The translations under genes and the position numbers were made by a program. Positions 51,663 to 60,869 of a DNA stretch of 64,000 nt are shown one piece after another. Position 1 is the stretch's first letter; each line of letters starts with the position of its first letter. The notes below the pieces were generated by a model that saw only the letters and a list, made by a program, of their open reading frames with translations, did no database searches and was not told where the DNA came from. The stretch is taken from contig CAJTER010000016.1 in assembly GCA_910575405.1 (NCBI GenBank), positions 25,807 through 89,806 of the forward strand, given 5' to 3'. Source of the DNA: Clostridia bacterium. GTDB lineage: Bacteria > Bacillota > Clostridia > Peptostreptococcales > Anaerovoracaceae.

Positions 51663-53051
51663 CTACAGGCTGAACTTGAACTTCATTCCGCAGCCTGCGG
51701 CAGAATCCTGAAAGTAGTCCTTCATCAGGTAATTGATGCGGGCGCCAGGTATCTGCTTTTCTATCTTCTCAATCAGCTTCTTTGTCTCCCGCAGGGCGCA
51801 CTCAAAGGATTCCTGCGAATACTGTTTCAGCTTCTGCACATTGCCATCGTAATGCTTCTTCAAATCCGCCACTTCTGCCATAAACCGATCTTCCAGCGGC
51901 TGAAACACTTCCTGAGCCATAGGCGCAAAGTCATTATAGCTCAGTGAAATGAGGCGTTCCAGCTTTGTAAACTGCCACCATGGACTGTTCTCTTCGTAAA
52001 GGCTGCCTGCGATTTTCAGCTCTTCCGGCACCCATTTGATGTTGAATTTGGGTGTAAAAATCGAGCAGCAGGGAGGGGCCATGCTTCCCCAGTATACGAA
52101 CTTAAAAGGCTCCGCCGCGTCTTTATCAAGCTCACAAACTGCGCTGGCAGCGCTGGCGCAGCCGTTCATGCCTCCCGGATGACAGCAGATGGTAGGCATC
52201 TTTGATGTCGCAATGTCAAAAGGAATGATCTTCCGATCCTCCGGCTCATAATGATCCCGCAGCACATCCATCATGCGGCCCACGGTAAAGGGCTGATTCC
52301 GTTTCATCAGAGCTTCCTGGCGGATAAAGCGGAAATAGGCTTCCCCGTCCTCGTAGTCGCAGTCGGATATGGAAAAGGCTTCGCTGATATTGATTCGCTC
52401 TTCTTTTTTGCACCATCCCAGCCGGGCCGCTTCCTCAATGACGGTTTGGCCGATAAAGTCATAATCTGTGGTCATGTCGTAAATATTGCCGATATGGGCA
52501 TAATCCGTCACTTTTTTGGCAGCCCACAATCTCTGGCAGGATTCGAAGACATAAGCCTCTTCATAATCGGCGATAATATAGTTGGCATTAAAATACTGAG
52601 GCCGGATCAAGGGATCGCCACCTGTGCCGTAGGTTTCCAGCAGCTCTCCCATGATATCCACCGCTTCTCTGGCCGTATTTGCCCGCGCCAGCGCCAGCCG
52701 CAGAATGTCCATGCCGATTAAGCCCCACTGCAGCTCCGGAGTCACTCTGCCTGTGACCGCTTCGTTTCCGATGATGACGCCTTTGTCGTTGATGCCGTGT
52801 TCAAAGCCAAAAATATTGTAGGGCCTTGAGCCGATATATCCGTTGGTGTGGGCTACCTGGGGCACCTTGATGTAGGTGCACTGTACCCATTCTCCCTCTT
52901 CATGATCCGCTGCCGGAAAATACTCCAGGGGCTGGGACTCATTGACCGGCCGGTCGCTGTTTTTTCCGAATATAACGGTGCCCTGTTCTGTAACCGGGCT
53001 CATTGCCACAAATGTGGAACAGGATCTTACTGCCTGACTGCGATTTTTCAT
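51663..53051 (-). CDS. C69-family dipeptidase (Ntn hydrolase)
   Basis: A 462-residue N-terminal nucleophile hydrolase. C11 in SCSTFVAMSPVTEQG would become the N-terminal nucleophile after removal of a 10-residue propeptide; VIFGKNSDRP and FGFEHGINDKGVIIGNEAV are conserved in PepD-type C69 enzymes. No export signal, so probably cytoplasmic. It lies 61 bases upstream of the permease gene in the same direction. Confidence 0.87.
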   Translation of the reverse strand: MKNRSQAVRSCSTFVAMSPVTEQGTVIFGKNSDRPVNESQPLEYFPAADHEEGEWVQCTYIKVPQVAHTNGYIGSRPYNIFGFEHGINDKGVIIGNEAVTGRVTPELQWGLIGMDILRLALARANTAREAVDIMGELLETYGTGGDPLIRPQYFNANYIIADYEEAYVFESCQRLWAAKKVTDYAHIGNIYDMTTDYDFIGQTVIEEAARLGWCKKEERINISEAFSISDCDYEDGEAYFRFIRQEALMKRNQPFTVGRMMDVLRDHYEPEDRKIIPFDIATSKMPTICCHPGGMNGCASAASAVCELDKDAAEPFKFVYWGSMAPPCCSIFTPKFNIKWVPEELKIAGSLYEENSPWWQFTKLERLISLSYNDFAPMAQEVFQPLEDRFMAEVADLKKHYDGNVQKLKQYSQESFECALRETKKLIEKIEKQIPGARINYLMKDYFQDSAAGCGMKFKFSL

Positions 53052-53317
53052 ATGTACCTCCTCTGCTCAATGCAGCATATCCCAGCGCATGGGATGCTCT
53101 ATAGCGCCGCTGCACCTGGATGCGCCTTCCCGCATCCCGCCTCTTTATTCCTGTTCTTATTATAAAAGTCTGAGGCTCCGGGTTCTATGTTACCGGTAAT
53201 AATTATTCCGCGCCTTTTTTGGTACGGACCCCATCTTGTTTTGACAGGCGGCAGGTGCGATGTGCTGGCGTTTTTTCGCCAATCCGCGGAAAAGATCAAA
53301 AAATTTGCTCTGGGTAC

Positions 53318-53347
53318 TTGCCAGAACACCCCTTGATGGATTATAAT
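53318..53347 (+). promoter_or_regulatory. Promoter of tRNA-Pro
   Basis: TTGCCA (53318-53323), 18-base spacer, TATAAT (53342-53347), 11 bases before the tRNA. The rest of the gap 53052-53317 shows nothing I can name. Confidence 0.65.
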
Positions 53348-53358
53348 ATATCAATCGG

Positions 53359-53435
53359 CTGGGTGTGGCGCAGTTTGGTAGCGCGTGTGGATGGGGTCCA
53401 CAAGGCCGCAGGTTCAATTCCTGTCACTCAGACCA
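53359..53435 (+). tRNA. tRNA-Pro (anticodon GGG)
   Basis: Acceptor CTGGGTG pairs with CACTCAG; D arm GCGC/GCGC; anticodon stem TGTGG/CCACA with loop ATGGGGT, giving GGG; T arm GCAGG-TTCAATT-CCTGT; discriminator A and encoded CCA. Confidence 0.93.
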
Positions 53436-53454
53436 AGCTTGCCCGAAAAGGGCA

Positions 53455-53492
53455 AAAATCGCTGGAATTTCAATAGTTTCAGCGATTTTTTT
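53455..53492 (+). terminator. Terminator after tRNA-Pro
   Basis: AAAAATCGCTGGAA (53455-53468) pairs with TTTCAGCGATTTTT, ending in a run of seven T. Confidence 0.85.
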
Positions 53493-53710
53493 ATACCCAT
53501 TTTGTACTTTTCGCAAAATGAGTATAAAAGCGACAAATGTAGATTTATAGAAATATGTGGAATAATTTCAATGGCAGAGGGGATAATAATTAAAAACGAA
53601 TATAGCTATTTTGCTGAAGATTAAAATCAAATAAAACTTGGTTGTTTTGCATACGAAACGTGTTATACTGATAATCACAGGATGAGTTCATTATAAAATA
53701 TAGTTGGGAG

Positions 53711-54459
53711 ATGTTCATTTTGAAAATAAAAAGTATTGACATACAAAATTTTATGGCATTTAATTCGTTAGATGTTCGTTTTTCTCCTCAGATTAATATT
53801 ATTTTTGGTGAAAATGGCACAGGAAAATCCGCTTTATTAAAAGTGATGTATACAGCAATGAAAAGTATAGCAGAGGCTGCAAATGGAAAAGGCGAGTTTG
53901 CCACTGAGAAAATGGAAAGTATCATCATTGACAAACTGGTGGGGGTTTTTATGCCTGAAAATGATTCGGTTGGCAGGCTTGTTACCCGTCAGCAGGGAAG
54001 TAACCGTTCGGATATTAAATTGAAGTTGAGTGACAACGAAGAACTATCTATGGGATTTGGAAACTGCCAAACGAAACATATGGATATTGAGATATATCCA
54101 GAGATAAAAACAGATAATTTTGTACCAGTATTTATTCCACCTTCTGGGACGAGCCTGAAACGAATATGAATCCGAAGTTGATCGGTCATGTGGCAGATGC
54201 GTTAATCAAGCTATCACAGATGGGGGTTCAGGTTTTCATTTCTACACACAGTTATTTTGTGCAGCAAAGTTTTAATTTGTTTGCGGAATATCAGAATAAA
54301 GGAAACGATAAAATAGATATTCAGTTTATGTCTTTGTACAGAGATCAGGAATCGGGACAGCTGCACTGTGAAATTGCCAAAGAATTATCCGAAATTACAC
54401 AGAATGCCATCATGGAAGAATTTGATGCAATTTGTGACAGAGAACAGGAGTTGATTTGA
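53711..54459 (+). pseudogene. AAA/OLD-like ATPase with internal deletion
   Basis: The first 140 codons encode an SMC/OLD-type start with Walker A in IIFGENGTGKSALL. The frame then ends at 54169, while a second frame carries WDEPETNMNPKLI (Walker B) and VQVFISTHSYFVQQ through to 54459. The linking region between PVFIPP and the Walker B is missing and the frames do not match, so the ATPase is dead. Such ATPases are often part of phage-defence pairs; a fragment of a second gene follows. Confidence 0.8.
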
Positions 54460-54632
54460 TGGTCGAGAGTAAATTAGATTTTACTTTTGCAGATCGGGCA
54501 ATTAAATTCGATGACACCAGATTTTATGAAGTATTTAAAAGTTATCTTCCGAATGGTTACCTGCAAATTTTTCAAAAAATTCATATCACCAGTGTACCGA
54601 CCACTTGGGAATTGGGGTGGCCAGTACACTAA
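54459..54632 (+). pseudogene. Fragment of the ATPase partner gene
   Basis: ATG 54459 overlaps the ATPase stop (TGATG). The first 33 residues (VESKLDFTFADRAIKFDDTR and on to SYLPNG) look like the start of a protein often encoded after such ATPases, but after 57 codons the frame ends abruptly near a low-similarity junction. Confidence 0.6.
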
Positions 54633-54657
54633 TTGGCTCTAGTTCCTATTTTCAATT

Positions 54658-55167
54658 TTATTTGAGCTCATCCAGCTTCCAGCCCGGAACCGCCAGCTCA
54701 ATGGCTTCCTTGCCGGAGACATGATCGATTTCAACAACAAACGCGCCCATCCACGCGATCCGGTCCTTGAAGATTTCATAAACACCCTCCATGTACTCTG
54801 GAGAGTATTTTTCCACAAGATACTCATGCAGCTTGATTTTTTCTTCTGAATCTTCCACAATGCGCGCTTTGCCAAAAACAATCACGCTTCTGAAATACGA
54901 GGTGTATTCCTCAGGAATGACATTGTCGGTTTCGATAATCGTAAAGGACACTTTACTGTGGTTCTTGATTGCGTCAAATTTGTGACCGCTGGGCATACAA
55001 TGAAAGTACAACTTGTTATCCCGGTAGGCAAAGCTCATGGGGACTCCATAAGGATACTCGTCATCTCCCAGCACGCTTAGCACGCCGGATGTAGCCTTGT
55101 TTAATATCTCATCGCAGGCAGAACGCTCTAAAATCTGCCGTTTATCTCTCGACACTTCTCTAAACAT
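54658..55167 (-). CDS. Pyridoxamine 5'-phosphate oxidase-family (NimA-like) flavin protein, copy 1
   Basis: A 169-residue split-barrel flavin-binding protein. GVLSVLGDDEYPYGVPMSFAY and KLYFHCMPSGHKFDAIKNHS are typical of the NimA-like branch, which binds FMN or haem; nitroimidazole reduction is known for some members. It is adjacent to a second copy, 77 bases away, with about one third identical residues by eye. Confidence 0.8.
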   Translation of the reverse strand: MFREVSRDKRQILERSACDEILNKATSGVLSVLGDDEYPYGVPMSFAYRDNKLYFHCMPSGHKFDAIKNHSKVSFTIIETDNVIPEEYTSYFRSVIVFGKARIVEDSEEKIKLHEYLVEKYSPEYMEGVYEIFKDRIAWMGAFVVEIDHVSGKEAIELAVPGWKLDELK

Positions 55168-55244
55168 ATCATAACTCCTTTGCTTACCGTTATATTATCG
55201 CTTCCGCACACATCACAGCTCTCTCGGACTCAACAGGACAGCCC

Positions 55245-55712
55245 TTATTCAGAGCGCTTTCCTGTCATATGCCTGATATCCATCTCGTAAACGCAGAAAG
55301 CGCCTTCCTGGGATTTCACGTACTTCATGCCGCCCTCCATCAGGCCAGGCGAATACTTATCACAGAAGTGGGCCATAATCCGTTTGATATCTTCCTGTGT
55401 CTCAAATCTCGTCACATCGCCGTATGCGATTACGCTCTTATAAAAGGTGGTAAAGCTTTCCGGCTGCACATCGTCGAATTCGGTAACAGAAAAGCTTACA
55501 TGGGGATTCTTTGTCAGCAAATCGTATTTTTGGCCTGCCACAGCGCCGTGGAAGTAGAGCTTTCCTTCCTTGTAAACATAGCTGACCGGTACGGAATACG
55601 GGTAGTCTCCTTCTCCATTAATGGCCAATGTGCCGTTTGTCATTTTTTCAAGAATGGCAACTGTTTCTTCCTGTGATAACTGCTGTTCGCTTAGTCTCAT
55701 TTCTCTAAACAT
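55245..55712 (-). CDS. Pyridoxamine 5'-phosphate oxidase-family (NimA-like) flavin protein, copy 2
   Basis: A 155-residue protein: GTLAINGEGDYPYSVPVSYVY, then KLYFHGAVAGQKYDLLTKNP. It aligns along its length with the protein at 54658-55167, a tandem duplication. AGGAGG is 7 bases before ATG 55712; the upstream ATG at 55751 is rejected. The gap 55713-56061 is AT-rich with no gene. Confidence 0.8.
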   Translation of the reverse strand: MFREMRLSEQQLSQEETVAILEKMTNGTLAINGEGDYPYSVPVSYVYKEGKLYFHGAVAGQKYDLLTKNPHVSFSVTEFDDVQPESFTTFYKSVIAYGDVTRFETQEDIKRIMAHFCDKYSPGLMEGGMKYVKSQEGAFCVYEMDIRHMTGKRSE

Positions 55713-56061
55713 TTCTTTTCCTCCTGGTTGTTCTGTTATTTTATAAAACACTGTTGATGTGAATCAAATAATGTAAATTAAAATCATACCGCTTATTTAA
55801 ATTTGCAAATTTCATGCCAATAGTGGCCTAAAATGGAAGGGAGCTGCTGGGCGACTTCAAAATTGTCTGAACAATCTCTGTATTTTCAATATTTCACAAA
55901 ATATTTAGTCTGAAAATAAATTCTGTTGTTTGTCTGCATTTTTCCAAAATCCCCAACAAAAACGGGAAAATCGTATCAAATTCAATAATCATTTTCTCAT
56001 AATCGAGATAAACTCTTTTCTATGAAAAATCCAAAAAACAGCATATTTTTTCAAAACCCGC

Positions 56062-56090
56062 TTGACAGCTGCAGCAAATCGATCTATACT
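56062..56090 (+). promoter_or_regulatory. Promoter of the metal-efflux regulator gene
   Basis: TTGACA (56062-56067), 17-base spacer, TATACT (56085-56090), followed at once by the operator. Confidence 0.8.
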
Positions 56091-56091
56091 A

Positions 56092-56113
56092 CGATTAAAC
56101 AATTGCTTAATCG
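56092..56113. promoter_or_regulatory. ArsR-type operator 1
   Basis: CGATTAA-ACAATTGC-TTAATCG, a near-perfect 22-base palindrome placed over the transcription start of the regulator gene. Confidence 0.75.
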
Positions 56114-56134
56114 TTTACAAAAGGAGAACTTACC

Positions 56135-56494
56135 ATGGCAAACAAACAGCTGCCTCATGATCACGGTGGTGATACACAGGAGCTGCTAAAGCAGCAGCCG
56201 AAAACGGAAACCTTTGATAAGGTCTCCAATACCTTTCAGCTCATCAGCGATACGACCCGTCTGAAAATCCTGTGGCTCCTGTGTCACAGTGAGGAATGTG
56301 TCATTAACATCGCTGCTGCCATTGATATGAGCTCTCCCGCTGTTTCCCACCACCTGCGGGTCTTAAAGCAGGCAGGGCTTCTCACCGCTCGGCGCGAGGG
56401 CAAGGAAGCTTATTATACCCTGGCAAAGACTCCGGAGGCTGAGCTGGTTCACAAGATCGTAGACAGTGTCTTTGATATGAACTGCAAGCTGTAA
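56135..56494 (+). CDS. ArsR/SmtB-family metal-sensing repressor
   Basis: A 119-residue winged-helix repressor: LISDTTRLKILWLLCHSEEC, then VINIAAAIDMSSPAVSHHLR and LLTARREGKEAYYTL. A single Cys in EECVIN, His residues near the N-terminus (LPHDHGG) and the C-terminal HKIVDSVFDMNC may bind metal; the canonical CVC pair is absent. It probably represses its own gene and the efflux genes through the two matching operators. AAGGAG precedes ATG 56135. Confidence 0.87.
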   Translation: MANKQLPHDHGGDTQELLKQQPKTETFDKVSNTFQLISDTTRLKILWLLCHSEECVINIAAAIDMSSPAVSHHLRVLKQAGLLTARREGKEAYYTLAKTPEAELVHKIVDSVFDMNCKL

Positions 56495-56549
56495 AGCAAA
56501 CAGTCTGCAAAGGCTGCGTTGGGAATGGGAATAAAAAATTTTACTTATT

Positions 56550-56569
56550 AATTAAACGATTGCTTAATT
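56550..56569. promoter_or_regulatory. ArsR-type operator 2
   Basis: AATTAA-ACGATTGC-TTAATT shares the core TTAAACRATTGCTTAAT with operator 1 and lies 27 bases before the HMA gene. Confidence 0.72.
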
Positions 56570-56595
56570 ATTTATCTTTTAAGGAGGACTTTAAC

Positions 56596-56814
56596 ATGAA
56601 ACGTACTTTTAAATTATCAGAACTGGACTGTGCAAACTGCGCCGCAAAGATGGAAACCGCAATTAACAAGCTGGACACGGTTGACAGCGCAACTATCAAC
56701 TTTATGTCTCAGAGACTGACCCTTGAAGCTGCTGATGACAAATTTGAAGAAGCGGTAGAGCTTGCTCAGAAAGCCATTAACAAGGTGGAGCGCGACTGCA
56801 GGATTGTAAGATAG
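56596..56814 (+). CDS. Free-standing HMA metal-binding protein
   Basis: A 72-residue heavy-metal-associated domain with the CxxC motif in SELDCANCAAKMETAINKL. It corresponds to the N-terminal domain that many Zn/Cd ATPases carry fused; here it is a separate gene before an ATPase lacking it. AAGGAGG lies 8 bases before ATG 56596. Confidence 0.87.
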   Translation: MKRTFKLSELDCANCAAKMETAINKLDTVDSATINFMSQRLTLEAADDKFEEAVELAQKAINKVERDCRIVR

Positions 56815-56871
56815 CTGATTTTCAAAGGGGATATTCGGGCACAGGATCAAATAGAAAAGGGGTAAGAACTT

Positions 56872-58737
56872 ATGAAGAAGAAACAAAAACGACAATTATG
56901 CAGAGTCATCCTTTCGGGAGTTCTGCTTATACTGGGGGCCCTGCTCCCTCTTCCCGAACTGGCAAGCCTTATCATTCTCATGGCATCTTATCTGATTGCC
57001 GGGTATGATACCCTCTGGACAGCCATTCGCAACATTTTGCGCGGGCAGGTCTTTGACGAGAATTTTCTTATGGCCATTGCCACAATAGGTGCCATTGCGC
57101 TGCAGGATTATCAAGAAGCGGTTTTCGTTATGCTGTTTTATCTGGTAGGCACGATCTTTGAAGACTACGCAGTCAATAAATCCCGCGGATCTATCAGTGA
57201 GCTGATGGATATCCGGCCTGATTACGCGAATCTTCTGCAGGATGGCGAGGCAAAGCAGGTAGATCCTTATGATGTTGCCATCGGGGATCTGATTCTGGTA
57301 AAACCGGGAGAGCGTGTTCCGCTGGACGGTATGATTGTCGAGGGCCATTCCTCTCTGGATACGTCCGCTCTTACAGGGGAATCTCTGCCGCAGGATGTAG
57401 AGACGGGACAGACGATTTCCAGCGGATGCATCAATCTTACAGGCCTGCTTAAAATTCAGGTTTCCAGCGAGTTTGATGATTCTACGGTTGCGAAGATTCT
57501 CGATATGGTGGAAAATGCCGGAAGCAAAAAGGCCAGGGTGGAAAAGTTCATCACCCGATTCGCAAGATACTATACGCCCATCGTGGTAATCGCGGCTGTC
57601 CTTTTGGCAGTCCTTCCGCCGCTCATTCTTCATCAGCCTTTTGGCCCATGGATTTCCAGGGCGCTGATTTTCCTGGTCATTTCCTGTCCCTGCGCTCTGG
57701 TCATATCCGTACCTCTGGCCTTTTTCGGGGGCATCGGGGGAGCCTCTAGTTGCGGGGTTCTCGTAAAGGGCAGCAATTATCTGGAAGCCCTTGCCCAGGT
57801 GGATACGGTTATCTTTGACAAAACTGGAACTCTGACTACCGGAACCTTTAAGGTTACTCAGGTCTGCGCCTCTGGCTGTGAGGAGCAAAGGCTCCTGGAA
57901 CTTGCCGCTTATGCGGAAAGCTATTCCGATCACCCCATCTCCCTGTCCATCCGGCAGGCATTTTCCGGCTCCATTGATAAATCCCGCATTGCGGATGCGG
58001 AAGAGTTGGCCGGAAAGGGAGTGAAAGCGGTCATCGACGGTTCGGTTCTTTATGCGGGAAACAGCAGGCTCATGGCAGATCTGGGGCTCACGGACCTTGC
58101 TTCCGATGAAAGGGCAACCCTGGTTCACCTTGCGGACGAAAGCAGCTATCTGGGCTATATCGCGATTTCCGACACCATCAAGGAGGATGCGGCCTCTGCT
58201 GTTCAGGGTCTGAAAAAAGCCGGCGTTTCCCGCACCGTTATGCTGACCGGAGATCGGAAGGCAGTCGCGGAGCAGGTAGCAAATACTATTGGGCTGGATG
58301 AATTTCACGCAGAGCTTTTACCAGGAGATAAGGTTTCCCTAGCAGAAACCATTATCGACCAAACCTCCGGCGAAAAGAAGGTCGTCTTTGTGGGGGACGG
58401 CATCAACGACGCCCCTGTCCTGGCCCGGGCCGATATCGGCGTTGCCATGGGCGGCCTCGGCTCTCAAGCAGCTATTGAGGCTGCGGACATCGTCATTATG
58501 GACGATCAGCCTTCCAAGCTGTCCACTGTTATGAAAATCGCTGCCAAGACTCTGCTCATTGCAAAGGAAAACGTGGTGTTCGCTCTGGTAATTAAATTTG
58601 CTGTTTTGATTTTGGGAGCGTTGGGTATGGCCTCTATGTGGGCCGCCGTTTTCGCTGATGTAGGTGTAGCCGTCATCTGCATTCTCAATTCCATGCGGTC
58701 TCTGAAGACAAAGGAATTGGTTCAGCAGCAGAATTAA
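56872..58737 (+). CDS. Zn/Cd/Pb-type heavy-metal P-type ATPase
   Basis: A 621-residue P1B ATPase that pumps metal out of the cell. TM metal site SCPCALVISVPL, phosphorylation site DKTGTLTTGTF, TGES actuator loop in SALTGESLP, HP motif in SDHPISLS and hinge GDGINDAPVLA. The last helices carry a conserved Lys (VIKFAVLIL) and DVG (FADVGVAVICILNSMR), the P1B-2 signature for Zn2+, Cd2+ or Pb2+. There is no N-terminal HMA domain; the small protein encoded before it can fill that role. The operon is regulator, HMA protein, ATPase. Confidence 0.92.
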   Translation: MKKKQKRQLCRVILSGVLLILGALLPLPELASLIILMASYLIAGYDTLWTAIRNILRGQVFDENFLMAIATIGAIALQDYQEAVFVMLFYLVGTIFEDYAVNKSRGSISELMDIRPDYANLLQDGEAKQVDPYDVAIGDLILVKPGERVPLDGMIVEGHSSLDTSALTGESLPQDVETGQTISSGCINLTGLLKIQVSSEFDDSTVAKILDMVENAGSKKARVEKFITRFARYYTPIVVIAAVLLAVLPPLILHQPFGPWISRALIFLVISCPCALVISVPLAFFGGIGGASSCGVLVKGSNYLEALAQVDTVIFDKTGTLTTGTFKVTQVCASGCEEQRLLELAAYAESYSDHPISLSIRQAFSGSIDKSRIADAEELAGKGVKAVIDGSVLYAGNSRLMADLGLTDLASDERATLVHLADESSYLGYIAISDTIKEDAASAVQGLKKAGVSRTVMLTGDRKAVAEQVANTIGLDEFHAELLPGDKVSLAETIIDQTSGEKKVVFVGDGINDAPVLARADIGVAMGGLGSQAAIEAADIVIMDDQPSKLSTVMKIAAKTLLIAKENVVFALVIKFAVLILGALGMASMWAAVFADVGVAVICILNSMRSLKTKELVQQQN

Positions 58738-58754
58738 ACGAGCAGGATTAAACG

Positions 58755-58808
58755 AAAAAACTGCAGGCCGCGGAATTGGCAATCGTCTCTTCCGTGCCTG
58801 CAGTTTTT
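58755..58808. terminator. Bidirectional terminator between ATPase and gap
   Basis: AAAAACTGCAGGC (58756-58768) pairs with GCCTGCAGTTTTT (58796-58808), with inner CGCGG/CCGTG pairing. Confidence 0.85.
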
Positions 58809-58867
58809 CCTTTGCTGCAAAAGCCTGCAGCCGGGCATAAATATGAATAGGTTCAAGTACTCTTTTA

Positions 58868-59884
58868 TTAGATGAGGGTTGCCATGTGACCCAGTGTTCT
58901 TACCAGCTGGGAAACGTAGCTCATTTCATTATCGTACCAGGCCACAACTCGAACTTCGTAAATCTTGGTTCCACATCTCTGTGCCAGAGTCTGGGTTGCA
59001 TCAAACAGGGAGCCATAGCTCATGCCGATTACATCGCTTGATACCAGCTCTTCTTCCGAATATCCAAAGGATTCGTTTGCTTCCTTTTTCATTGCTTCGT
59101 TCAGTCCTTCTACGCTTACAGATTCCGTATCATCCTTTAAGGTTGCGTCAAGGATTGTAATGGAGCCGGAAGGTACTGGTACTCTCTGTGCGGAACCGAT
59201 GAGTTTTCCTGCCAGCTCCGGAATAACCAGTCCAATGGCCTTTGCTGCTCCTGTGCTGTTTGGCACGATATTAACAGCGCCTGCTCTTGCGCGGCGGAAG
59301 TCGCCTTTTCTGTGAGGTCCGTCCAAAATCATCTGATCGCCGGTATATGCGTGAATGGTTGTCATAAATCCGGTTCTCAGCTCGCGGTAGTCGTTGAGTG
59401 CCTTTGCCATAGGTGCCAGACAGTTTGTGGTGCAGGAAGCTCCGGAAACGATGTTGTCTTCCTTCGTGAGAGTTTCATGGTTTACGCCGTATACAATCGT
59501 TGGAAGGTCGTTTCCTGCTGGGGCAGAAATCAGGACTTTTTTAGCTCCCGCTTCCAGATGCGCCTTTGCCTTTTCCTTTGATGCGAAAAATCCGGTGCAT
59601 TCAAGAACAATGTCCACATCCAGCTTACCCCATGGCAGTTTGGAAGGATCCGCTTCTTTGTAGATTGGAATTGTCTTTCCGCCTACTGTAATGGACTCGT
59701 CATCATGCTCCACCTCATGATCTCTGTAAGCTCCCTGAACGCTGTCATATTTCAGGAGATATGCCAGCATCTCCGGCTTTGTTAGATCATTAATTGCTAC
59801 AACCTCATAATTTGCATCGCCGAACACTTTTCTGAATGCCAGTCTTCCGATTCTTCCAAATCCGTTAATTGCAACTTTCACCAT
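58868..59884 (-). CDS. gap: Glyceraldehyde-3-phosphate dehydrogenase
   Basis: A 338-residue phosphorylating enzyme of glycolysis. [14 protein letters not shown] binds NAD; D33 in AINDLT favours NAD over NADP; catalytic C151 is in [12 protein letters not shown], and the later [19 protein letters not shown] segment matches bacterial GapA. AGGAGG precedes ATG 59884. A DeoR-family regulator gene lies 122 bases upstream in the same direction, an arrangement like cggR-gapA though of another regulator family. Confidence 0.95.
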   Translation of the reverse strand: MVKVAINGFGRIGRLAFRKVFGDANYEVVAINDLTKPEMLAYLLKYDSVQGAYRDHEVEHDDESITVGGKTIPIYKEADPSKLPWGKLDVDIVLECTGFFASKEKAKAHLEAGAKKVLISAPAGNDLPTIVYGVNHETLTKEDNIVSGASCTTNCLAPMAKALNDYRELRTGFMTTIHAYTGDQMILDGPHRKGDFRRARAGAVNIVPNSTGAAKAIGLVIPELAGKLIGSAQRVPVPSGSITILDATLKDDTESVSVEGLNEAMKKEANESFGYSEEELVSSDVIGMSYGSLFDATQTLAQRCGTKIYEVRVVAWYDNEMSYVSQLVRTLGHMATLI

Positions 59885-60006
59885 AATCTTGCTCCTCCTT
59901 TAAACTCTGTATGTTTATATTAATGATTTTGTTAAAACCTATTTCTCTGCGGCAGCAGCTCTGCCGTTCTGTTTCTCATTGCTCTGACCTGCTTCTCTGC
60001 CATCTG

Positions 60007-60765
60007 TTACTCGGCCACCCGAATTTCCGTCTGCTCCCCATACTGCGGACTGCTTTCCTGGTTCGTAATAATGCAGGCATCCGCCAGCTGCGCGAAGGTT
60101 ACGGAAGAAATCAGACCGAATTTTGTATGATCGGCCAGAACATAGGACTGCTGCGACTGCTTGATGACCGCCGTTTTTACGGCCGCTTCGCCTATATCCG
60201 GTGTGGAAAAGCCCTTTTCAAGATCCACGCCGTTTGTTCCCACAAAGCTCTTGGTAAAATTGTATTGCTTGAGGGATTCCACAGCTAGGGTTCCGATAGC
60301 CGCCTCAGTGGAAATTCTCAGAAGTCCTCCCACCATATAAGCGTCAAAGCCGTTTTCCATCAGCTTTCTCGCATGTGCCAGCCCGTTTGTTACATAAGTG
60401 GCCCTTTTATTTTCCAGGTAGTCCAGCATCCGCTCTGTGGTAGTTCCCGCATCAATAAATACGAAATCATCATCACAGACTAAGGCTGCCGCATATCTGG
60501 CAATCTGCTCCTTCAGCTCCACATTAACGCGGCTCCTTGCCGCAACATCGGTCACTCCATCCATCAGACCCAAACGCTTCACTCCGCTCAGAGAAATGGC
60601 TCCGCCGAATACACGCTTTAGCTTTTCCTGCTGATCCAGTTCATTAATGTCCCTGCGGATGGTGGATTCACTGATCTCCAGTTTCCTTGCCAGATCCGTC
60701 ACTTTAACCGCATGTTTGAGCTTTAGCTCTTCTAAAATTGCCGCATGCCTTTGATCCTGTAACAT
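60007..60765 (-). CDS. DeoR-family sugar-responsive regulator
   Basis: A 252-residue protein: N-terminal DeoR helix-turn-helix (VKVTDLARKLEISESTIRRD, INELDQQEKLKRVFGGA) and a sugar-phosphate-binding domain with DDFVFIDAGTTTERMLDYL and the late FSTPDIGEAAVKTAVIKQ. It likely senses a phosphorylated sugar and controls gap and itself. AGGAGG is 7 bases before ATG 60765; the ATG at 60819 overlaps the promoter region. Confidence 0.88.
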   Translation of the reverse strand: MLQDQRHAAILEELKLKHAVKVTDLARKLEISESTIRRDINELDQQEKLKRVFGGAISLSGVKRLGLMDGVTDVAARSRVNVELKEQIARYAAALVCDDDFVFIDAGTTTERMLDYLENKRATYVTNGLAHARKLMENGFDAYMVGGLLRISTEAAIGTLAVESLKQYNFTKSFVGTNGVDLEKGFSTPDIGEAAVKTAVIKQSQQSYVLADHTKFGLISSVTFAQLADACIITNQESSPQYGEQTEIRVAE

Positions 60766-60787
60766 TTCTTTCCCTCCTGCCTGCTTT

Positions 60788-60836
60788 ATTATAGCACAAA
60801 CTCGCTCAAAGTCAATCATTTTTTATCATAAAAAAT
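60788..60836 (-). promoter_or_regulatory. Promoter and palindromic operator of the DeoR-gap genes
   Basis: Minus strand TTGACT (60815-60810), 16-base spacer, TATAAT (60793-60788). Just upstream is a 19-base palindrome ATTTTTTATCATAAAAAAT (60818-60836), a plausible DeoR-type site. Confidence 0.65.
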
Positions 60837-60869
60837 CAATTTTATTCAATTGTGCCCAATTTCACGCAA

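Noticed and set aside
56896..58308. A 470-codon open frame on the minus strand under the metal ATPase
   Set aside because: It is the mirror of a clearly conserved P-type ATPase, has no ribosome site, and its composition is that of a shadow frame.
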